Shown: in pieces, positions 1 to 10,829 of the stretch | Layout of the letters: every line of letters starts with the position of its first letter | How positions within the stretch are numbered: position 1 is the first letter of the stretch | NCBI GenBank assembly: GCA_948099385.1 | Contig: CANUEZ040000029.1 | Span: 3,069,501 to 3,133,500 of the forward strand | Origin: Fasciola hepatica | Taxonomy: Eukaryota; Platyhelminthes; Trematoda; Plagiorchiida; Fasciolidae | Length of the DNA stretch: 64,000 nt | Direction: 5' to 3' | Made by a program: the position numbers and the translations under genes | Notes under the pieces: model-generated | Told to the model about the DNA's origin: nothing | What the model saw: the letters and a program-made list of their open reading frames with translations, nothing else | Databases searched by the model: none

Positions 1-800
1 AACAACATCGATCTGGACGTATCAGACACTAAAAATTTCAGTGCTTCAGTGCTTCCGTGGTTTCCAGTGGTGAGTTGAGCGTTGAAACTGCATGATGAAT
101 CATATTATATAAAAAATTTCGTACTTTCTAACTCGAACGAAGCGATCGTGTACAATGCTTTCGCACGGACTCAACTTGTTGAACTATTCTGTAATCACAT
201 CATATACAATACACATTTCAAGTTCTAGTCGTCTTGTTTTCACTTATCACGCACACCGTGAATTGACCAGAACGCACCTGTAACGTTTAGAATGCAGTCC
301 CTTTTATCGATTCCGAACCATAGGTCACACAGATAAAACAAGTACACGTGCTTTTATCAGTAGTCAAATAGAACCAATCCATAAAAGGACCACCGAGTCA
401 GCATAAACAATTCATCTGAACTGTCAACGATTTTGGATCATTCTGCTATTATACTTTCGCTCTGAAATCCTTTGAAAATTTTTCACAGATTGCTCATTGT
501 GGGGTACTAACAGTGATTTTTTATGTTGAATCCGTTTTTTTGCAAACGTTTCTGGTATACCTCCCAGTCATGTGTAAAACACTTTTTTAGGTAGTGATAG
601 GGGGAGTAACAACTTTCTGAACTGGTTCATATTCCACGATCTCAGTTGACGTAACCATTGGCTGTGGTAAATTCACCTCCTATCCTTACCAAGGTTTCAC
701 GAATACATTCTGGTAGTGCTTAACTGTGTAGCCTCAAGGTGGCTACACGTTTTCCACCCCATCGCACCACATATGCGTATGCAACACCACGCAGTATGAA
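1..800. other. Unassigned non-coding DNA
   Basis: I see no coding potential, LTR, tRNA-like box or tandem repeat in this stretch. It is moderately AT-rich. Confidence 0.5.
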
Positions 801-812
801 TGGTACCTGGAG

Positions 813-813
<1 letters not shown>

Positions 814-853
<40 letters not shown>

Positions 854-859
854 ACACAC
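814..859. repeat. (CA)n microsatellite
   Basis: A run of CA dinucleotides with one interruption (ATA near 849). Open frames through it encode only alternating Val/Cys and are not genes. Confidence 0.95.
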
Positions 860-1236
860 GAACTGGTGGTACTCAGGCAGGAATGCGAAATCAGATAAAC
901 TAGTACATATTTGGGAGAAGCATGTCGAGTTTTGACACCTACGACACAAATCAACAGAATGCGTGTATCCGATATCCGCGAACGCACAGTCACGTGCAAT
1001 CTGGCACATTCTTTACAGGCTGTCTGTGGGAAAAGTGCATCACATGTCTCTCGACGAGAAGTGCCAAAGTGGATAGGATGAACGCGTTCGACCAGGTCCA
1101 TATTTGTCGCTCAGCTAATAGTGCACTATACTTACATAAACACAGACTACGGCGTTAAGCATGAAATGACCACGTTTATCTTCACATTATTTGCCTAACT
1201 GTAAAGCCATATTGGTTGTATCCCGAAAACCAGCTC

Positions 1237-1466
<230 letters not shown>

Positions 1467-1469
1467 GTG

Positions 1470-1725
1470 GAGGAGTGCACACGCTACTTACTGAAAACGT
1501 CAGTAGTTGATTACTCAATACACAATTATGGGCAATTGTGCACTGACAACGAACGCGACTACGTCAGACGAACCAAATGTGATAAGGTGAAGGAGGGCTT
1601 GTGAACCACGTGATTGCATCCTCAGACTGAATAGCAACAGTTTTTGAGAAGACCGGACAGTTATTTTGCAAATGAGCACTATTGTAATGGTTGGTTACTT
1701 TTGTCGCTGTTCAACAAGCAATCTT
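1470..1725 (+). repeat. Inverted repeat, left arm, bracketing the Gypsy fragment
   Basis: This segment is the reverse complement of about 4573-4830, with only about five differences over roughly 215 bases of the core. Both arms have ACT-rich DNA on their outer side. Diverged relatives occur at about 5340-5555, 5819-6050, 7515-7745 (inverted), 8640-8868 and 43330-43485. The family is unfamiliar to me. Confidence 0.85.
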
Positions 1726-1801
1726 CATCTACTGACTTTCTACTTGGTACATCTTACGGATTTTGGCAATCGGAGCCGTGACCATGTGAGATCAACCCCA
1801 G

Positions 1802-2483
1802 TCGGAGCCGTTTGAGGACTGGAAATTACGGAGTTTCCTGGAGGTTTTCGAGGACCTGGCGGAGCTCTCGGGTGTCCAGTCGGACCGGGGTAAGTTGGCA
1901 GCCCTTCGAGAGCTTCTCAAGCGCAGAGCGAGAGCGCTGCCGGATGCAGCGCAAGGAGGTCAGGAGAAGGTGAAGTGGGCCGCCGCCAAGGATGTCCTGA
2001 TGGCGGCATTCGACACCCCGGCCAACCATCAGAAGGCGACGCGGCAATAAAAGGCGGCTCAGATGGGAGTTGGTGCATGCTGTCGCCCTCCGTTCACTCC
2101 TAGACCGGGCCTTGCCCACGCTGGACCGAGATGCACGCGCTCAGCTGCTGACTGACCGATTTGTGGACTGCTTGCCAGAGCCCATGCAAGGCCGAATACG
2201 TATCGTCCACGTCGGGCGCAAGGTGGATGTTTTACAGTTGGTGGAGTCCGTCCATGAATTGTCCAATCTCGAAACCAAGGTGGCAAATGCGTCTAACGCA
2301 GAAGACTCAAGACTGGAGAATGGGTGGATCAGAGAAATATCACAGATGACTTTTCAAAAAAGGAGAAATCGGCGACTGCAAGAAAACCGAATCAAGCCCG
2401 ATGTTTCTAACACGGAAAAGTGGGGCACTTTGGGCATCAATGTTGCAAACGCCAACAGCACTAGGCAAGAAACAAAGATCTGA
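1802..2483 (+). pseudogene. Gypsy gag-like pseudogene
   Basis: Two overlapping frames give a gag-like product. The first (1802-2050) begins FEDWKLRSFLEVFEDLAELS and is rich in Leu, Glu and Arg. It stops at 2048, and homologous-looking reading resumes one frame over at 2070, containing LLTDRFVDCLPEPMQGRIR, typical of the gag region before the zinc knuckle. I could not locate an intact CCHC knuckle. The family call rests mainly on the downstream protease and RT. A start codon is not evident for the first part, so the 5' end is truncated or frameshifted. Confidence 0.6.
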
Positions 2484-2574
2484 ACTCCTATCTACCTTGT
2501 TCCCGAAATCAGGTCGTTATCAGGGCCGTAGTTCGTGCGGCTATACGAGCACAAGTCAAGATTAATGGGCGTAA

Positions 2575-2956
2575 TCAAGTCCGCTCAATAGATACCGATG
2601 CGGAGGTTTCGTTGGCCAGGGGTTTGCCAGGAGAGAAAGTGCAGTCACGTTCCATGAGAGTCAGGACGGTCGAAGGACACAAACTGAGCATAGACGGAAC
2701 GGCGCAAAAGATGGTTCGAATAAACGATAGAACCTTCATGCATGAGTTCATAATAGCATGCGACATCAACCAAACAATACTGGGGGCCGATCTCTTGTGG
2801 ACACTCAATGCGGTTACTCATCTAAAAGAATATCGGTTGAACAGGAAGTTTGGCTCAGTACTAATTGTTCGTCAACCGTCCAAGCAGACAAGTGGGTCTA
2901 TTGCAAGTGAAATATGTAGCAGTGTGAATTCGGAATTTCAGCCGACCATACGATAA
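2575..2956 (+). pseudogene. Gypsy aspartic protease-like pseudogene
   Basis: The frame opening near 2575 reads SIDTDAEVSLARGLPG, matching the retroviral-type protease flap LIDTGAEVSL. The Gly of the catalytic D-T/S-G triad is replaced by Asp, so the enzyme would be dead. A second family signature, TILGADLLW, lies near 2780-2800. The protease would cleave the Gag-Pol polyprotein in an active element. The frame ends just before the RT, which lies in another frame. Confidence 0.7.
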
Positions 2957-2959
2957 TTC

Positions 2960-3769
2960 GCGGAAATGTTTACCACGGATGAAGACCCACAAGGTTTTAT
3001 TTTGTTTTTTTGGGTGGAACACAAAGTACCTAAAAAGCCTGGGGCTTTTCTACCATCTGGACCTCGTCTTATGCCCGTCCATCTGGAGGATGAGGTAAAG
3101 CGGCAAGTGAACAATATGCTGGAAAAAGAAATTATCGAAGAAGCGTAGAGTACGTACAACTCACCTGCGCTGCTGGTAAGAAAGCCCAGTGGAAAATTCC
3201 GATTTTGTATTCATTTTCGACGTGTGAACGACGTAGTCTTACACAAGCAGGAGCCGGTGCCTTCTGTAGCAGAGATATTCGATAAACTGTAAGCAACCAC
3301 CAGATTTTCGGTGATCGACCTGCGGTCGGGATACAGGCAAGTTCCAATAACGAAGGAGGATCAAGATAAAACAGCATTCACTGTCGAGGACAAGCAATAC
3401 GGTTTTCTGAGGATGCCATTCGGTTTATCAGCAGCGCAGTTTACCTTTCGTCGGCTAATGCTCAAAATGTTAGCAGGACTAACAAAAGTTGCGGTTTACG
3501 GAGATGATATCGTGATCTGCAATCGGACGTTGAGCAGACATCGTCTACACTTCGAAAACTTGCTAAGGCGCGTGAAGGAAGCGGGACTGAGAATAAAAGG
3601 AACAAAGTCCCAGATAGCAAAACCGATGGTTACCCTTCCGGGCCACAAGGTCGCCTACGGAGAACTACGGCCTCTTCCTGAGAAAATTCTCAAACTGAAG
3701 GGATTTCCAATACCGACCTCTAAAAACTCATTGAGACGGTTTCTGGGTTGTGCTACATGCAACAGTTGA
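2960..3769 (+). pseudogene. Gypsy reverse transcriptase pseudogene
   Basis: The RT is spread over two frames. The first (2966-3148) holds the N-terminal entry region with VPKKPGAFLPSGPRLMPVHL. The second (3311-3769) holds the palm: FSVIDLRSGYRQVPITKED, then FLRMPFGLSAAQFTFRRLM, then VYGDDIVI, the catalytic box (usually YVDD or YLDD). The segment between them (about 3150-3300) still encodes a LVRKPSGKFRFCIHFRRVND-like stretch but carries stops. The catalytic aspartates are present, yet the reading frame is not continuous. Confidence 0.88.
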
Positions 3770-4566
3770 TTTCTGGAAAATTTCACATCTTTCGTGAAGC
3801 TTTTGTACGCCCTTCTCAAGAAGAAACACAAAAGCAAATGGAGCCCGGAGGTGAATCTGGCGTTCTGTTAAATCTGACGCACAATGTCGAACGAACATCT
3901 CACTCTGCAGCTGCCGGTCGTTGGTGGGCCGTTCATGGTCAGTACAGATGCCAGCGATGTAGGTATCGGAGCAGTGCTAAACAGATCAGTGATGTGCTGG
4001 AATACGCAAGCAGAGTGCTCACGCTAGCGGACAGAAAATATTCTACAACTGAGAAGGAATGTTTGGCTATCGTGTGGGCGGTAGACAAGTGGCGACCGTA
4101 TCTGCTACGTCAAAGATTTCATACTAAGATTGATCTTAAGAGATTGGAGTGGCTCAAAACAATCAAGGATCCTCGAAGCAAACTGGCCCGATGGACACTT
4201 CGCTTCCATGAATTTATTTTACTGTTGATCATGGGTGCGAACAATCACACGGCCGACGTTCTGTCCCGTTCTGAGGAAACAGATCCTGATATTAAGGTTC
4301 CTACTGGAGTCATGCTGCTACTGGAACATGACCCCCAGAGACTGGTAGAGCAACCACGACAAGATAGGCAACTGAAGAAAGTGATACAAGCACTGACAGG
4401 TGGTGAGACACTGCCGACAAACAATGAACAGTGCGTGCGACGTCCAACCTGGAAGCAACTCCACCTGAACGCTCATGTGCACTCAAGAAACGACTGTCCG
4501 GGTCGAAAGCAGCGGCGGTCGTCGTGCCTGATAACATGCACAATCGACCGATCAGCAGCGTCATGA
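3748..4566 (+). pseudogene. Gypsy RNase H pseudogene
   Basis: Translation of about 3935-3985 gives VSTDASDVGIGAVL, the first catalytic Asp region of Gypsy RNase H. Then LTLADRKYSTTEKECLAIVW (from ~4020), the central Glu region, and GANNHTADVLSRS (~4235-4272), the last catalytic Asp region, follow. A one-base shift separates the first motif from the rest. After LSRS the usual linker begins, but the zinc-binding and core domains of integrase are absent. The segment is cut at the inverted-repeat arm. Confidence 0.85.
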
Positions 4567-4572
4567 GATAGC

Positions 4573-4830
4573 AGTTGCTCGTTCAGACATCGACAAAATT
4601 AACCAACTATTACAATAGTGCTCATTTGCAAAATAACTGTCCGGTCTTCTCAAAAACTGTTGCTATTCAGTCTGAGGATGCAATCACGTGGTTCACAAGC
4701 CCTCCTTCACCTTATCACATTTGGTTCGTCTGACGTAGTCGCGTTCGTTGTCAGTGCACAATTGCCCATACTTGTGTATTGAGTAATCAACTACTGACTT
4801 TTCAGTAGGCTGTATGCATACTCCGCCACA
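4573..4830 (-). repeat. Inverted repeat, right arm, bracketing the Gypsy fragment
   Basis: Reverse complement of 1470-1725, with only about five differences in the core ~215 bases. Its outer side runs into ACT-rich DNA at about 4830. Such identity is much higher than to other members of the family in this window. It implies a recent duplication, gene conversion, or that the arms are termini of a single element. Confidence 0.85.
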
Positions 4831-5272
4831 CTACTACTACTACCTGTACTACTATTACTACAGGGACTAATACTATCACTACCACTAAAACCACTACTAC
4901 CACTAACACTACTACTGCTACTGCTACTACTAAAACCACTACTACTGATAATAATGCTACTTCCACTATCACCATTACCACGTATACTGTTACTAATACT
5001 AGTACTACGGAAGACCACTACTATTAGTATTATTAATGCTGGGAGTATTACTACGAATGCTATTATTACTGACTCTCATATTACTTATACTGCTATAGAT
5101 GCTAACGGTACTATTACCACAACCGTTATCACTACTACTGACACTACTACTACCAATAATAACATAATTACCACTAACAATGCTGCCTTTACCACTACTA
5201 GTACTACTACCACTGCTACGAGTAATACTAATAATAGCATTACGAGTGCTACTACGACTACTACTATTGTCA
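4830..5272. repeat. Degenerate ACT-rich trinucleotide block B
   Basis: Three-base periodic DNA dominated by ACT with many ACC, ATT, AAT and GCT variants. Long frames on both strands encode Ser- or Thr-rich strings because the triplets lack stop codons, not because of selection on protein. Confidence 0.85.
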
Positions 5273-5339
5273 TGGTTCACGAGACGTGCCCAGTAAATAG
5301 GCCCTTTTTCTGGAAACCACTCATTTACGAGTGAGCAGA

Positions 5340-5555
5340 ACTAATCACTCGAGACAACCATGCTTATTTTCATTCGGGCGGTCCAGTCCGCTTGAAGGCG
5401 GTCGTTACCTAGTTATCTTGTGGTTCACCTGCCTTCCTTCACTTGTTGCGTTTGATCCCTCTAACAGCCGCCATTGTTATTAGTCCACAACTTTCAGTAA
5501 CTGCTTTTTGGGCGGCCAACTTACTTATTCAGCGAGTAGTATATGCACTCCATCA
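5340..5555 (+). repeat. ACT-associated repeat arm, diverged copy
   Basis: Shares order and motifs with 8640-8868: a GTCCGCTTGAAGGCGGTCGT-like core, a TGGTTCACCTGCC-like segment, and a terminal GTAGTATATGCACTCCA motif running into ACT-rich DNA. It is a left-type arm (ACT on its right side). Confidence 0.65.
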
Positions 5556-5790
5556 CACTACTGGCAACACTACAACCTCTACTAATACCAACAATATTAG
5601 TACTATTACTATTACCATTGCGAGTAATAATATCACTAATACTACTAATACTGTCAACGCCACCACAATCACTACTACTAACAATACAGACTTCACCCTT
5701 ACCGTTATTCCTGGTAATACTACTAATACTGCTTCTACTCTTGTGTCACTATGACCCCGTTTACTACTACTACTACTTTTATAAACTCAC
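5555..5790. repeat. Degenerate ACT-rich trinucleotide block C
   Basis: ACT-like triplets with many variants, ending with a short pure ACT run near 5764-5777. No gene is supported here. Confidence 0.8.
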
Positions 5791-5818
5791 AAGAGGAGCC
5801 TGGTAGACGGGTTGTGTA

Positions 5819-6050
5819 TTGTCAATCACTGATCTGGACATCAAAATCAACCAAACAAAACAACTACTCATTTGCGTCCTCGATATCCAGTTCATAAGGG
5901 GGCAGACGTGATCCGTTCGAGGATTTCGTCCTGTGGTTTGCTTGCCTTTTTTCATCTTATGGCGCTGTGTTCGTCATTGACCACAATTGACTTTCAAGCA
6001 ATCAACTACTTACTATTCAGTGAGTAGCATGCATATTCCACCACTCTATC
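5819..6050 (+). repeat. Foldback element left arm (ACT block D)
   Basis: Begins CAATCACTGATCTGGACATC and is the approximate reverse complement of 7515-7749. The two arms enclose the large ACT-rich block, giving a foldback structure of about 1.9 kb. The arms are diverged from each other with small indels. Confidence 0.75.
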
Positions 6051-6255
6051 ACTAATCCTACGACTATTACTACTGATACTACCAATACTCCCTCTACCAT
6101 TACTACTACTACTGCTACCAATTCTACTACCAGTGCTACTATTATCACCGCTACTACTACCACCATACTACTAGCAGTACTAATATTACCATTACTGCAT
6201 CTACTAATGTTAGTATTACTGTTAATACTACTACTACCATTACTAAGACTGCTAT

Positions 6256-6292
<37 letters not shown>

Positions 6293-6293
6293 G

Positions 6294-6337
<44 letters not shown>

Positions 6338-6848
6338 GTTAATACTACTGTTACTACTAAAACCACCACTGCGGCACTTATATTAATATAAGCGCTACTA
6401 ACTCTACTACCATCACTAACACCAATACTACTACTGATATTGCTACCGGTATTACCACTGCTACGAATACGACTACTACTGCCATTACCATTACTTTCAA
6501 TACTGATATAACCACTGCTATCAGTACTACCACTACTAGTAACAATAATACTACTGCCACCATGAGTAGCATAAGTACTACTACAGCTGATACTGCTACT
6601 ACCATTACTAACACTAACACTGCCGCCATTACTGCTACTAACACTAACACTACCACTACCAGTATTACCACTGGTACCACTACTACCGATAATAATAATA
6701 ATATCACCAGTAATAATACTGGTACTGCTAACACTATGAGCACTACTAACACTGCTGCTATTACATCTGGTACCATTATTGATATCTTTACCAGTACTAC
6801 CATTAACTCCAATATCACCACGGACACTACCATTGCTACTACGAATAT

Positions 6849-6925
<77 letters not shown>

Positions 6926-6936
6926 ATACTAATACT

Positions 6937-6970
<34 letters not shown>

Positions 6971-7515
6971 ATACTACTAATACTACGTGTACTACTATTA
7001 TTTGTGTTACTACTACTTTTACTACTACTATCAGTGCTGCTAATACTGCCATTGTTACTACTTTCACTACTACTGTTACTACTAATGCCTCTACCAATAG
7101 TACAAATAACAGTACCACTAATACAAATATTACTGTCACCGCTTATAATACTACTGGTACTACAATCATTACTTCCGCAATAATTGAATAATGCTGCGGG
7201 TGATATTATTACTAATACTACTTCCACTATCGGCTTTACTACTACCACCACTGTTTGTATTACTACTACCACTCATCCTACGGGTGCTGTTACTACTACC
7301 ACTACTACTACTACTTGTATCATTACTAACACTAATAATATAACTACGGCTACTACTATAACTACTACTCATACTAATACTACTATGCCTCCTCATACCG
7401 CTACTCTACTATTGCTACTTCCACTACCACTAATAATAATGCTGCTTCTACTGATATTATTACCACCAATAGTAGTATTACCGCAATTACCACTTGTGTT
7501 ACCGCAACTGTTGTG
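6050..7515. repeat. Large ACT-rich trinucleotide block D (~1.45 kb)
   Basis: About 1.45 kb of degenerate ACT-periodic DNA with purer ACT runs near 6259-6340 and 6846-6925. It stays free of stops for hundreds of codons in several frames on both strands, giving Ser-, Thr-, Val- and Leu-rich strings. I interpret this as repeat DNA. Confidence 0.9.
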
Positions 7516-7749
7516 GTGGATCTTGCATTGAACTGACCAAATAAGTAGGCCGTTGATTGGACAGTAATGGAGCAATAATGGACGTGATTACGTCATATTA
7601 GCTAAACGGAATCAGATGAAGAAAGGCACACAAGCCACATTATGGCATCCTCGAACGGATTTCGATTGCCCCTTATGGACTGGACATCGAAGACGCAAAT
7701 GAGTAGTTCTGTTTTGCTCGGCTGATTTTGTTGGTCCAGATCAGTGATT
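7515..7749 (-). repeat. Foldback element right arm (ACT block D)
   Basis: Inverted relative of 5819-6050, ending at GGTCCAGATCAGTGATTG. The ACT block lies on the inner side of both arms. Confidence 0.75.
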
Positions 7750-7794
7750 GTCGACGTGTCCGGACATTTGGTCGCGGGACATTTGGTCCAATGG

Positions 7795-7872
7795 GCATTT
7801 GGTTGCCGGATGATTGAATTACGCTTTATTCATTTAAGTCTGTCAAATGTCACACCCTCAGAAAATGGGTTA
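7795..7872 (-). repeat. Dispersed repeat fragment, inverted partner of 8390-8465
   Basis: Contains CATTTAAGTCTGTCAAATGT and flanks, the reverse complement of sequence at about 8400-8465. Short frames on opposite strands encode the same IELR-IHLSLSNVT string, which simply reflects the inverted duplication. Confidence 0.7.
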
Positions 7873-8279
7873 GGCGTAGCCTGTCCCTCTGGCCATTCTC
7901 GGGATCTGTGGTTAAAACCTGGTGGTCCAGAATCATAAAGACACATTGATCAGGGATCGATAAGCGAAAGGGTTTGCGCTATGCTGTTATGCAAATGCGT
8001 CACAGACAAATTATTTTGACTGTTATAACCTCACAATAGCGTCACACCGGAACTCCTAAATCCGAAGGCTTGAAATTAAGGTCAGTTGAAATAGTGGTGC
8101 GGTCTACCACGGCCGAGCCCGGTATATCTGGAATTCAAACGTTTGTTCGTTTTAAGATGATTGACACATGATCTACTTGACAACTTCAGTTTGTGAACAA
8201 AATGACTCACCTTAACGATTACATGCGGCAGGCAAACAGGATTTCTCAATGGCCTTGTCTTAACCAACCGGGTGCTACT

Positions 8280-8490
8280 TTTGGGAGACTGAAGTTGGTT
8301 TGTGCGATAATGGGAACATTATACAGACTGTGACATTTTGGGAGTACTACATTTCCAGGTTGAAAACCGATGAAAAAAGGTTCGGGACCGGGTTCCTGCC
8401 GCTTTCTGAGCGTGTAACATTTGACAGACTTAAATGAATATATCGTAACTCAATCATCCAAATGTCTGGTGACGAAAAGTCCGGGAGCCG
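8280..8490 (+). repeat. Dispersed repeat, relative at 49385-49575
   Basis: Shares ordered motifs with 49385-49575: ATAATGGGAACA, then a TTG(A/G)AAACCGATG(A/G)AAAA segment, then a CCGC(T)-TTTGAG-CG--ATTTGACAG segment. Both copies are diverged. The function is unknown to me. Confidence 0.6.
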
Positions 8491-8639
8491 ATTGTCATTG
8501 CACAACCTATCTACCAGGCATGTCTTGCGAACCATAGTCCTACCACTACCTACACTACTGTGACGGCTACTTCTACCACTGCTCTAGCGATTCACAAGGC
8601 GCTCACGGGAATAGTCTTGCCAAAACGTAATCACTCGTT

Positions 8640-8868
8640 CAAAAGACATCATAACTAACCAAATTGAGCAACTGCTCTTATTTGCATTCCAGTGGTCCAA
8701 TCCACTTGCAGGCAGTTGTTTTCTAGTCACAGGATGAAATCAGGTGGCTTACATGTCTTCTTTTGCTTTATTGTGTTCGTTCTGACAGCTGCGTTCGTTG
8801 GTAATGCACACTGTCTATAGTTGCATTTTCAGAAATCAACTACTTAGCAAGTAGTATATACACTCCAC
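8640..8868 (+). repeat. ACT-associated repeat arm, diverged copy
   Basis: Left-type arm related to 5340-5555. It has a GGTCCAATCCACTTGCAGGC core and ends with GTAGTATATACACTCCACCA before ACT block E. No right arm was recognised after block E. Confidence 0.65.
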
Positions 8869-9180
8869 CACACCACTACTACTACCAGTACTACTACTAT
8901 TAGCACTACTACTAAAACCTCCGCTGCTACCGCTGCCACTGTGACTAATACATATACTAATATAACTAAGGATACCAGTACTAAAACTACTACTATCACC
9001 GCTTCTACTAATAGTACTGCTATCACTGTTATCAATACCACAACTACTGCTTCTACGGTGAATGCTACTACTACCACTACTATCATCACCACCACTACTA
9101 CTTCTACTGTCACTGTTGGTACTATCAATACTAATAATACTACTAACACAAACACTACCGCTAAAATTGCTAATATAAGT

Positions 9181-9259
<79 letters not shown>

Positions 9260-9294
9260 TTACTACTACTACTACTACTACTATTACTAGCGAT
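8868..9294. repeat. ACT/ACA-rich trinucleotide block E
   Basis: Degenerate ACT repeat with an ACA run at about 9181-9213, followed by a pure ACT run at about 9214-9257. The switch from ACA to ACT shows two phases of expansion. Confidence 0.9.
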
Positions 9295-9299
9295 ATGAT

Positions 9300-10750
9300 T
9301 GTATCCGAACTTTTTGGCTACGAAGGTGGGATGCAAACTAGTGGTTGCCATCCACTCCAGGGTTTTGGTTGCCAGTTAACTCTGATGGTGAATTTGACCA
9401 CTGCCGCTGTTGTACTCATGCACAAAGATTAAGTAAAAGATCTCGTGATGAACAATAATCCACAACATAGTACAAAATCTTCTCCTTCGTCACAACTCTA
9501 TTGGCGATTTTGGTTAGTGAAACACGGTTTTCATTTGCTAATCTGCAGTCAGTGGCTTAGGATTAACACTTGATGAGCATATCCGCTTTTCACAATATGA
9601 TATCAGCTGATGCTTGTTGAGGCAACCAGCAATCACACTCCCTGCACTTTCGGTTAGTTGACAACTCACAAGAAACATGCACGTATGGTTCATCACACTA
9701 ACCAATATGTTTGCAGTCAGTCGCACGAAAGCTATACTTGTGCAGCTATGAAAGCCGATCAAATGTTTTATGTCACGAGAGTCATTTTTCTGAAAGATTG
9801 TAATGGTCAGGCTGTGGGCCGCCACATTGAAATTTGATTAAAGTAAATGAGGGGACCCGATACGACACTTGTTGAGCTTGGAACTCTGAGCTTTTTTGTT
9901 ATCCTTTTACCTACTGAATTCATGCCAGCCTCTCTGTCATCCTACTAAATCGTGTACTGTCAGAATGAGCTGCATGAGTACGGAACACTTTATATAATGT
10001 TCTTTCGTTGTGGGGAGTAGTGTCGCGCTCGGGCTTTAATCGTCATGCCCATCTCCTCGGATGTAAGTGTTGGTTCCTGCATACTGAACTCCAGCTCACT
10101 GGCATTTCCTTCTTTCTGTGTCTCCGCAGATCGGACATGTGCAACACCAAGGAAAAGCGCTGTATCAAGCATACTACAAGATCTAGCTGTAACCTGAAAC
10201 CAATCAGCTAGAAAACTGGCACGTGACGCAACTTATAGGTAGAAGGATGAAATCATTTGCGTGATCCGAGGATTCTAATCTAACAATATTGCGGAACACC
10301 TTAGGAAGCGCGTCGAATGGATTGGTGGATCACTAGTTCTTGTTTTCACTGTTCGTCTTGAGTTTTGTTTCGGTAATATCAGTCGGCATATTGGGTATGC
10401 AAAAGCAACTGGAACTGAGAAAATTAGTGGCATGTATATCATGCCTAAGGTACACTACCATTGAAAAAAAACGAAACCAGGTGTGCTTCCACAGCAAAAT
10501 CAGTTCAGAATAGATCAGCCTAATTTGATTGAAATTCTGCTGCTGTAATTGTTCACGGTTCATTTGCAAGGTCAACTTACAGATACAAGTCCAGTGGACA
10601 CAGCTTTTGACAGAGCCGCAGGATCTCGTCTTGAAAATGGCGCCAATTTTTTGGAAATAGTGCTAATGACATAAATATATTCATAGAAAGTATTATTGGT
10701 ACTAGCAACCAGAACTTATATAATGGGAGATCCACTCGCTTTTTCACATC
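9300..10750. other. Unassigned non-coding DNA
   Basis: No frame here resembles a known domain, and no tandem or inverted repeat stands out. Short open frames are of random length. Confidence 0.45.
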
Positions 10751-10754
10751 CAAA

Positions 10755-10825
10755 AGCCAGAATCGAACTGGCGGCACTCAGCTTAGCGGGCAGATATCCT
10801 ACCGGCTGAACTATCGCGGTACGAC
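10755..10825 (-). pseudogene. tRNA-like sequence (tRNA-derived repeat or pseudogene)
   Basis: On the - strand the T arm is perfect: GCCAG TTCGATT CTGGC (10756-10772), giving a good B box. An A-box-like TAGTTCAGCCGGTAGGAT lies about 40 bases upstream. The central part contains CCGCTAAGC, so a GCT (Ser-type) anticodon is possible. The acceptor stem does not pair, so this is more likely a SINE head or pseudogene than a working tRNA. Confidence 0.5.
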
Positions 10826-10829
10826 CGGT

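Larger units (their letters stand above)
1800..4566 (+). mobile_element. Ty3/Gypsy retrotransposon fragment (gag-PR-RT-RNase H)
   Basis: Domains appear in normal Gypsy order on the + strand: gag-like (1802-2480), aspartic protease-like (~2570-2900), reverse transcriptase (~3050-3760) and RNase H (~3930-4270). No integrase and no LTRs were found. Frames change repeatedly and stops occur inside domains, so it is inactive. It lies between the two arms of a near-identical inverted repeat (1470-1725 and 4573-4830) rather than between LTRs. This suggests the fragment is cargo of, or trapped between, the foldback units. Confidence 0.88.

Noticed and set aside
697..1101. 134-codon - strand frame with Val-Cys repeats
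   Set aside because: It crosses the CA microsatellite, and the remaining sequence shows no domain.
6157..7272. 371-codon open frame on the - strand and several others in ACT blocks
   Set aside because: The frames are poly-Ser, Thr, Val or Leu strings open on both strands because ACT-type triplets contain few stops. There is no domain, no codon structure and no start context.
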